In this document: in pieces, positions 59,630-64,000 of the stretch
Layout: every line of letters starts with the position of its first letter
Position numbering within the stretch: the stretch's first letter is position 1
Assembly (NCBI GenBank): GCA_963837265.1
Contig: CAWIMQ010000004.1
Coordinates: forward strand, 310,001 to 374,000
Length of the DNA: 64,000 nt
DNA from: DATBLE01 sp963837265
GTDB taxonomy: Bacteria; Actinomycetota; Thermoleophilia; Gaiellales; Gaiellaceae
Reading direction: 5' to 3'
Notes under the pieces: generated by a model
The model's input: only the letters and a program-made list of their open reading frames with translations
The model's database searches: none
Told to the model about the DNA's origin: nothing
Position numbers and translations under genes: made by a program

Positions 59630-60634
59630 GTGTCCGAAGACCGTCCCGAAGCCGCCCAGGCCAGAGAACGGCTCGAGCGCGCCCTGTTCGAGATCCGGCG
59701 CGTGATCGCCGGTCAGGACGCGATGCTCGAGCGCGTCCTCGTCTGCCTGCTCGCCCAGGGGCACCTCCTGATCGAGGGCGTGCCCGGGCTGGCGAAGACC
59801 CTGACGATCAAGACGACGGCCGCCGTGCTCGGCGGCACGTTCAAGCGCGTCCAGTTCACCCCCGACCTCGTGCCGTCCGACCTGGTCGGCACCAGGATCT
59901 ACCGTCCCGGCGAAGGCATCTTCGACACCGAGCTCGGCCCCGTGTTCTGCAACTTCCTCCTCGCCGACGAGATCAACCGCGCGCCGGCGAAGGTGCAGTC
60001 GGCCCTGCTGGAGGTGATGCAGGAGCGGCAGGTGACGATCGGCCACGACACCCACCTGGTGCCGGAGCCGTTCCTCGTCATGGCGACGCAGAACCCGATC
60101 GAGTCAGAGGGCACGTACCCTCTGCCCGAGGCCCAGGTCGACCGCTTCATGCTCAAGATCCTGATCGGCTACCCGTCGCACGACGAGGAGCTGACGATCG
60201 TGCAGCGCCAGCTCGAGGCCGCGCCGGAGCTGCGCGAGACGCTGACGCTCGACGACCTGCGCGACCTTCAGCGCGAGGTCTTCGACGTCTACGTCGATCC
60301 CGGGCTGATCAGCTACTCGGTCACGCTCGCGGACGCGACCCGCAACCCGGCCGCGCACGGGCTCGACGAGCTCGTTCCCTACGTGTCGTACGGGGCGAGC
60401 CCGCGCGGGCCGATCAGCCTCGTCCAGTCGGCCCGTGCCCTGGCGCTCCTCCGCGGCCGCGACTACGTCGTCGTCGAGGACCTGCACGCGCTGGCCGCGG
60501 ACTCGCTCCGCCACCGCCTCGTTCTCTCCTACCAGGCGCTCGCAGAGGAGGTGACTCCGGACACGATCCTCCAGCGCGTCATCGCAGCCGTCCCCGTTCC
60601 GCAGATCGACCTGGCGGAGACGAGCGCCGCGTGA
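59630..60634 (+). CDS. MoxR-family AAA+ ATPase
   Basis: The 334-residue product starts at GTG 59630 after AAGGAGG. Walker A is GVPGLAKT (residues 50-57), Walker B LLADEINRAP, with sensor 1 in ATQNPIE and an arginine-finger region EAQVDRFMLK. MoxR ATPases act as chaperones for proteins with von Willebrand factor A domains. It is followed, with overlapping starts, by DUF58 and VWA genes, which are its usual partners. Confidence 0.93.
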   Translation: MSEDRPEAAQARERLERALFEIRRVIAGQDAMLERVLVCLLAQGHLLIEGVPGLAKTLTIKTTAAVLGGTFKRVQFTPDLVPSDLVGTRIYRPGEGIFDTELGPVFCNFLLADEINRAPAKVQSALLEVMQERQVTIGHDTHLVPEPFLVMATQNPIESEGTYPLPEAQVDRFMLKILIGYPSHDEELTIVQRQLEAAPELRETLTLDDLRDLQREVFDVYVDPGLISYSVTLADATRNPAAHGLDELVPYVSYGASPRGPISLVQSARALALLRGRDYVVVEDLHALAADSLRHRLVLSYQALAEEVTPDTILQRVIAAVPVPQIDLAETSAA

Positions 60635-61563
60635 GCGTCGCTCCCACGCCCGCCCGCGCTGCGCCCTCTCCTGCCCGGCCCGGGCCGGGGCCGATCCCGG
60701 ACCCCCTCCTCCGCGCCCTCGACGTCACGATCGGCCGGAGGATGGAGGGGCTGCTCGCGGGCGACTACCGCTCGTCCCTGCTCGGGGAGGGAACCGAGCT
60801 GGCGCTGATCCGGCCGTACACGCCGGGCGACGACGTGCGCCGCATCGACTGGAACGTCACCGCCCGAACCGGCGAGCCGCACGTGCGCGTCCAGCTGGCG
60901 GAGCGCGTGCTCGTCACCTGGCTCGTTCTCGACACCTCCCCGTCCATGCGCTTCGGCACGGCCGACCGCCGCAAGGCCGACGTCGCCGAGGGAGTGGCGA
61001 TCGCGATCGGGCACCTCGCCACGCGGCGCGGGAACCGGCTCGGCGCCTTGACCTTCGGCGACGAAGAGCCTCGGTCGTTGCCCGTCCGGCAGGGCCGGAT
61101 CGGCCTGCACGGGCTCCTCGGAGCCCTTCGCCACGAGCCGGATCCCGCGCCCGGCCGCATCGGCGCGACGTCGCTGGGAGAGGCGGCCCGACGCGCCGGG
61201 GCGCTCGCCCGGCAGCGCTCGCTCGTGGTGGTCGTGTCCGACTTCCGCGGGCCCCGCGACTGGCGAAAGCCGATGCTCCAGCTGGCGGGACGCCACGACG
61301 TGATCGCGGTCGAGGTCCGCGACCCGCGCGAGCAGGAGCTTCCCAACGCTGGTGAGCTCTGGCTCGTCGACCCCGAGACCGGACGCAATCTCCGGGTCGA
61401 CACCCGCAGCGAGCGGCTCCGCGCTCGCTTCGCGGCGGCGGCCGAGGCGGAGCGCCAGGGCCTGGCGACCGACCTGGCCTCGATCGGCGTCCGGCACGCC
61501 GTCGTCAGCACGTCCGGCGACTGGCTGCGTACACTGGTGGCGTTCCTGCGCCGAGGACGATGA
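60631..61563 (+). CDS. DUF58-family protein with VWA-like motif
   Basis: The 310-residue product has the DUF58 signature GEGTELALIRPYTPGDDVRR and IDWNVTART, plus a MIDAS-like DTSPSM (Asp101, Ser103, Ser105) at the start of a von Willebrand A-type domain. It has a disordered Ala/Pro N-terminus. It starts at GTG 60631, overlapping the MoxR stop. It is a likely MoxR client in a metal- or stress-related complex at the membrane. Confidence 0.9.
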   Translation: MSVAPTPARAAPSPARPGPGPIPDPLLRALDVTIGRRMEGLLAGDYRSSLLGEGTELALIRPYTPGDDVRRIDWNVTARTGEPHVRVQLAERVLVTWLVLDTSPSMRFGTADRRKADVAEGVAIAIGHLATRRGNRLGALTFGDEEPRSLPVRQGRIGLHGLLGALRHEPDPAPGRIGATSLGEAARRAGALARQRSLVVVVSDFRGPRDWRKPMLQLAGRHDVIAVEVRDPREQELPNAGELWLVDPETGRNLRVDTRSERLRARFAAAAEAERQGLATDLASIGVRHAVVSTSGDWLRTLVAFLRRGR

Positions 61564-62522
61564 GCTTCGCCTCCCCGTACTCGTTGCTCTGGCTGCTCGC
61601 GATCCCCGCGCTCGCCGGCCTGTACTACCTCCGCGAGCGCCGAAGAACGCGGTTCGCGGCACGCTGGACCACGCCCGGGCTCCTGCCCAACCTGGTCGAC
61701 CGCGAGCCCGGCCGCCGCCGCTACCTGCCGGTCGCGATCCTGCTCGCCGCGCTCGCCGCGCTGATCGTCGGCGTCGCCAGGCCGCATGCGACCGTGAGCG
61801 TCCCGCGCGAGGAGGCGACCGTCTTGCTGGCGATGGACACCTCGCGGTCGATGGGCTCGGCCGACGTCAACCCGAGCCGCCTCGCCGCCGCCCAGAACGC
61901 GGCCTACCGCTTCGTCGACCTCGTCCCGAAGAAGTTCCGCGTCGGCGTCGTCTCGTTCTCGACGCGCGCGCAGGTCGCGGTCGCGCCGACCGAGGACCGC
62001 GACCTGGTCCACCAGGCGATCGCCGCGCTCAAGCCTTCGGAGGGAACCGCGATCGGGGACGCCGTCCTCCTCTCCGCACGCCTCGGACTGCGCCAGCGCA
62101 CGAGCGACGGCCACGTCCCGCCGACGACGGTGCTCCTGATCTCGGACGGGGCCCGGGACGGCGGCCGCACGGCTCCCCTCGCGGCGGCGCAGCAGGCGCT
62201 CCGGCTGCACGTTCCCGTCTACACGATCGCGGTCGGCACGCCGAACGGTACGGTTAGGCACCAGCTTCCGGGCGGGTACACCGAGATCATCCAGGTGCCG
62301 GCAATGCCGCAAACCCTCCAGCAGATCGCCCGGACGACCGGCGGCCAGTTCTTCACGGCCGCGACCGACACGCAGCTCAAGGGCGTGTACGAGCGGCTCG
62401 GCTCGCAGCTCGGGCACAAGAAGGTCTCGCGGGAGCTGACCGACGCGTTCGGCGGTGGAGCGGCGCTGCTCCTGATCGCCGGAGCCGGCCTCTCGGCGTT
62501 CTGGTTCAGGAGAGTGGTGTGA
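61560..62522 (+). CDS. BatA-like membrane VWA-domain protein
   Basis: The 320-residue product has an N-terminal span (PYSLLWLLAIPALAGLYYL), a second span (AILLAALAALIVGVA), a complete MIDAS motif (AMDTSRSMGS: Asp93, Ser95, Ser97) and a C-terminal span (AALLLIAGAGLSAFWF). This is the Bat/aerotolerance-type topology. ATG 61560 overlaps the DUF58 stop. Confidence 0.9.
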   Translation: MSFASPYSLLWLLAIPALAGLYYLRERRRTRFAARWTTPGLLPNLVDREPGRRRYLPVAILLAALAALIVGVARPHATVSVPREEATVLLAMDTSRSMGSADVNPSRLAAAQNAAYRFVDLVPKKFRVGVVSFSTRAQVAVAPTEDRDLVHQAIAALKPSEGTAIGDAVLLSARLGLRQRTSDGHVPPTTVLLISDGARDGGRTAPLAAAQQALRLHVPVYTIAVGTPNGTVRHQLPGGYTEIIQVPAMPQTLQQIARTTGGQFFTAATDTQLKGVYERLGSQLGHKKVSRELTDAFGGGAALLLIAGAGLSAFWFRRVV

Positions 62523-63220
62523 AGCCCGGACGCCTTCTCCTGCTCGCCTGTGCCCTCGGGGCCGCCAGCCTCGGCGTCACGGTCACCCCCTCCGTTGCGG
62601 CCACGAACGAGTGCCGCGGGCTGAACCCGTGCGTGCCCGTGGCAGGGCCCTGGGTGATCGTCCCGGCCGCGCAGAGCGTGCCTCGGCCGCGCGCCCGGTA
62701 CCAGCTCACCTGCCCGCAGGGGTTCGTCGTCGGAGGCGTCGACGCGGAGCTGAGCGACCGCGCGATCGATCTCGCCTTCCTGGGCGCGTCCGGCAGCCCG
62801 GTCGGCCCGGGCGTGACGACCTCGCGCACGATCCTCTTCGTCGCCGCCTACGTCGGGACCGCGCCGCAGGCACCAACCTTCCGCCCCCACGCGGGCTGCG
62901 TGCCCGCCACCGGAGGCGGGCAGCGGACGCCCACGGGGCTCGCCGCCGTCTCCCCGCCGGGGCAACCGACCGTCAGGCGCGTCGTGACCACCCGCGTTCG
63001 CTCGACGAAGCGGATCGTCGCCGCCTGCCACACCGGAGAACGGCTCGTCGACTGGTACGTGTCCCGCGGTCTCGCCACGACGTCCCCGCCGCCGGCCGCC
63101 CTCGTCGCCGGCCTGACGGCGAGCGGGCGGGCCGTCGGCGAGCGGGTCGCCGCCGTCGCCCGGGCGAGGCGCGGCGCAGGGATCGTCCAGGTCGGCGCAG
63201 TCTGCGCAGGTGGCGCATGA
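62519..63220 (+). CDS. Secreted cysteine-containing hypothetical protein in the MoxR operon
   Basis: The 233-residue product has a signal peptide (LLLLACALGAASLGVTVTPSVAA) and six cysteines in the mature part, which could form three disulfides. Notable segments are QLTCPQGFVVGGVDAELSDRA and IVAACHTGERLVDWYVSRGL, which look like two related modules. There is no known family. It starts at GTG 62519 overlapping the preceding stop, between two VWA genes, so it may be a lumen-side partner of the Bat-type complex. Confidence 0.72.
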   Translation: MKPGRLLLLACALGAASLGVTVTPSVAATNECRGLNPCVPVAGPWVIVPAAQSVPRPRARYQLTCPQGFVVGGVDAELSDRAIDLAFLGASGSPVGPGVTTSRTILFVAAYVGTAPQAPTFRPHAGCVPATGGGQRTPTGLAAVSPPGQPTVRRVVTTRVRSTKRIVAACHTGERLVDWYVSRGLATTSPPPAALVAGLTASGRAVGERVAAVARARRGAGIVQVGAVCAGGA

Positions 63221-63224
63221 TGGT

Positions 63225-63290
63225 CGCTCGCCTTCGGCTCGCTCGCGTGGGGGAAACCATGTTTCCCCCACGGACCCCCTTCTTCTGGAG
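63225..63290. repeat. Dispersed palindromic repeat, copy 4
   Basis: CGTGGGGGAAAC (63246-63257), loop CAT, and GTTTCCCCCACG (63261-63272) form a perfect 12-bp stem, followed by GACCCCCTTCTTC. A CGCTCGCCTTCGGCTCGCTCGC block precedes it. It has the same layout as the copies at 28488 and 44558. Confidence 0.8.
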
Positions 63291-63308
63291 GCCCGCGTTC
63301 GTCGAGAG

Positions 63309-63376
63309 GCGATTTCGCTTCGCGAAATGGTTAGGAGTGCTTGCTAACCATTTCGCGACCGCAGGGAGGGAAATGG
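63309..63376 (+). repeat. RBS-carrying dispersed repeat, copy 1
   Basis: The arms CGCGAAATGGTTAG (63321-63334) and CTAACCATTTCGCG (63344-63357) are perfect complements around a 9-base loop. The element ends GCAGGGAGGGAAATGGC, so its GGGAGGG is the ribosome binding site of the next gene. The same element lies inverted at 52690-52759. Confidence 0.85.
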
Positions 63377-63377
63377 C

Positions 63378-64000
63378 ATGAGCTTCGGCCATCCTCTGCT
63401 CCTCCTGACGCTGCTCGCGCTGCCGGCGCTGGTCGCGCTCTACCTCTATCTCGACCGGCGCCCTGCCCGGTATGCGATCACCTTCACCAACCTGGACGTG
63501 CTCGCGTCGGTCGTGCGCGGCCGGTCGGTGCGCCGATACGTGCCGCCGGTTCTGGCGCTGCTCGCCGTCGGTGCGCTGTGCGTCGCGCTCGCCCGGCCGC
63601 ACCGGAGCACGCTGGTCCCGTCCGACGAGGCGACCGTCGTGCTCGTCATCGACGTCTCCGGCTCGATGCGGGCGACGGACGTGAAGCCGAGCCGGCTCGG
63701 CGCTGCCCAGGCCGCCGTCCGCACCTTCCTGAAGAAGGTGCCCGCGCGCGTCCAGGTCGCGCTGGTCGCGTTCTCCGGCGACCCTCAGGTCGCCGCGCCC
63801 CCGACCACCGACCACGATCTCGTCCTCTCCGCGCTCGACAGCCTGAGCTTCTACTCGGGCTACGGCGGGACCGCGATCGGAGACGCGCTTGCCGCAGCGG
63901 TCGACCTCGTCAAGCCCGTGCCTGCGGGCGGTGCCCAGACGATCGCCCTGACGATCGCCAACCCGGCGAAGAGCCCGGTGTCGATCCTCTTCCTCTCGGA
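63378..64000 (+). CDS. BatA/BatB-like membrane VWA-domain protein, partial
   Basis: The frame is open from ATG 63378 to the right edge (207 residues). It has an N-terminal span (LLLLTLLALPALVALYLYL), a second span (VPPVLALLAVGALCVAL) and the MIDAS motif VIDVSGSM (Asp92, Ser94, Ser96), the same plan as the protein at 61560, of which it is a paralogue. Its ribosome binding site comes from a dispersed repeat. The C-terminus, with the expected last span, lies outside the window. Confidence 0.87.
   Translation, partial: MSFGHPLLLLTLLALPALVALYLYLDRRPARYAITFTNLDVLASVVRGRSVRRYVPPVLALLAVGALCVALARPHRSTLVPSDEATVVLVIDVSGSMRATDVKPSRLGAAQAAVRTFLKKVPARVQVALVAFSGDPQVAAPPTTDHDLVLSALDSLSFYSGYGGTAIGDALAAAVDLVKPVPAGGAQTIALTIANPAKSPVSILFLS

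Overview
The window is very GC-rich. It has many GTG starts, 4-base ATGA/GTGA overlaps between genes, and tRNA genes without an encoded CCA. Together with the gene content (two-subunit hydantoinase, separate LigD ligase and polymerase genes, DUF4395, CHRD proteins, dipeptide ABC transport) this points to an actinobacterium, plausibly class Thermoleophilia (Gaiellales-like). That placement is inference; there is no rRNA or other marker here. No gene-free stretch exceeds about 300 bases.

Layout. 1-11023: a partial SMP-30/gluconolactonase gene on the minus strand, then a catabolic operon made of a CUT2-type ABC transporter interleaved with a deacylase, a cupin, an amidohydrolase, an ABM-fold protein and HyuA/HyuB. 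11197-17395: DUF4395 membrane protein, cytochrome c lipoprotein, HAD phosphatase, serS, tRNA-Ser(UGA), an orphan MshEN-domain protein, a frameshifted wall-lytic protein and a secreted HNH-like protein. 17653-22115 (minus): a fused 2-oxoacid dehydrogenase E1, a NodB deacetylase, and a protein joining a lipoyl domain and an E3-binding domain to a left-handed beta-helix acyltransferase. 22167-28069: small enzymes, a pdxH relic, FabF, a thioredoxin-like protein, convergent LigD-type ligase and polymerase genes, and groES. 28278-44552: tRNA-Ser(GCU) and tRNA-Ser(CGA), a 14-kb six-gene operon of very large proteins of unknown function (with a PhoD-like phosphoesterase and a DUF6603-like protein), a CHRD protein and tRNA-Ser(GGA). 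44659-45405: hicA beside two 5'-truncated toxin-antitoxin genes that meet at a dispersed repeat. 45537-56969: a GH-A glycosidase, an acetamidase/formamidase, and a dipeptide ABC operon carrying gamma-glutamyltransferase, divergent from split TauE halves and a GntR regulator. 57017-64000: VapBC, a membrane cytochrome c, a coiled-coil protein, and a MoxR-DUF58-VWA operon that runs off the right end.

How the parts may work together. The E1/lipoyl-LbH/NodB set could deacetylate a sugar amine and re-acylate it with an acyl group generated on a lipoyl arm, bypassing acyl-CoA. The dpp operon has a clear sigma-70-like promoter with one palindromic operator in its spacer and a second 21 bp away, probably bound by the neighbouring GntR protein. 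Two families of short palindromic repeats recur at gene edges. One supplies the ribosome binding site of two unrelated genes; the other lies just behind two serine tRNAs and between the truncated toxin-antitoxin genes.
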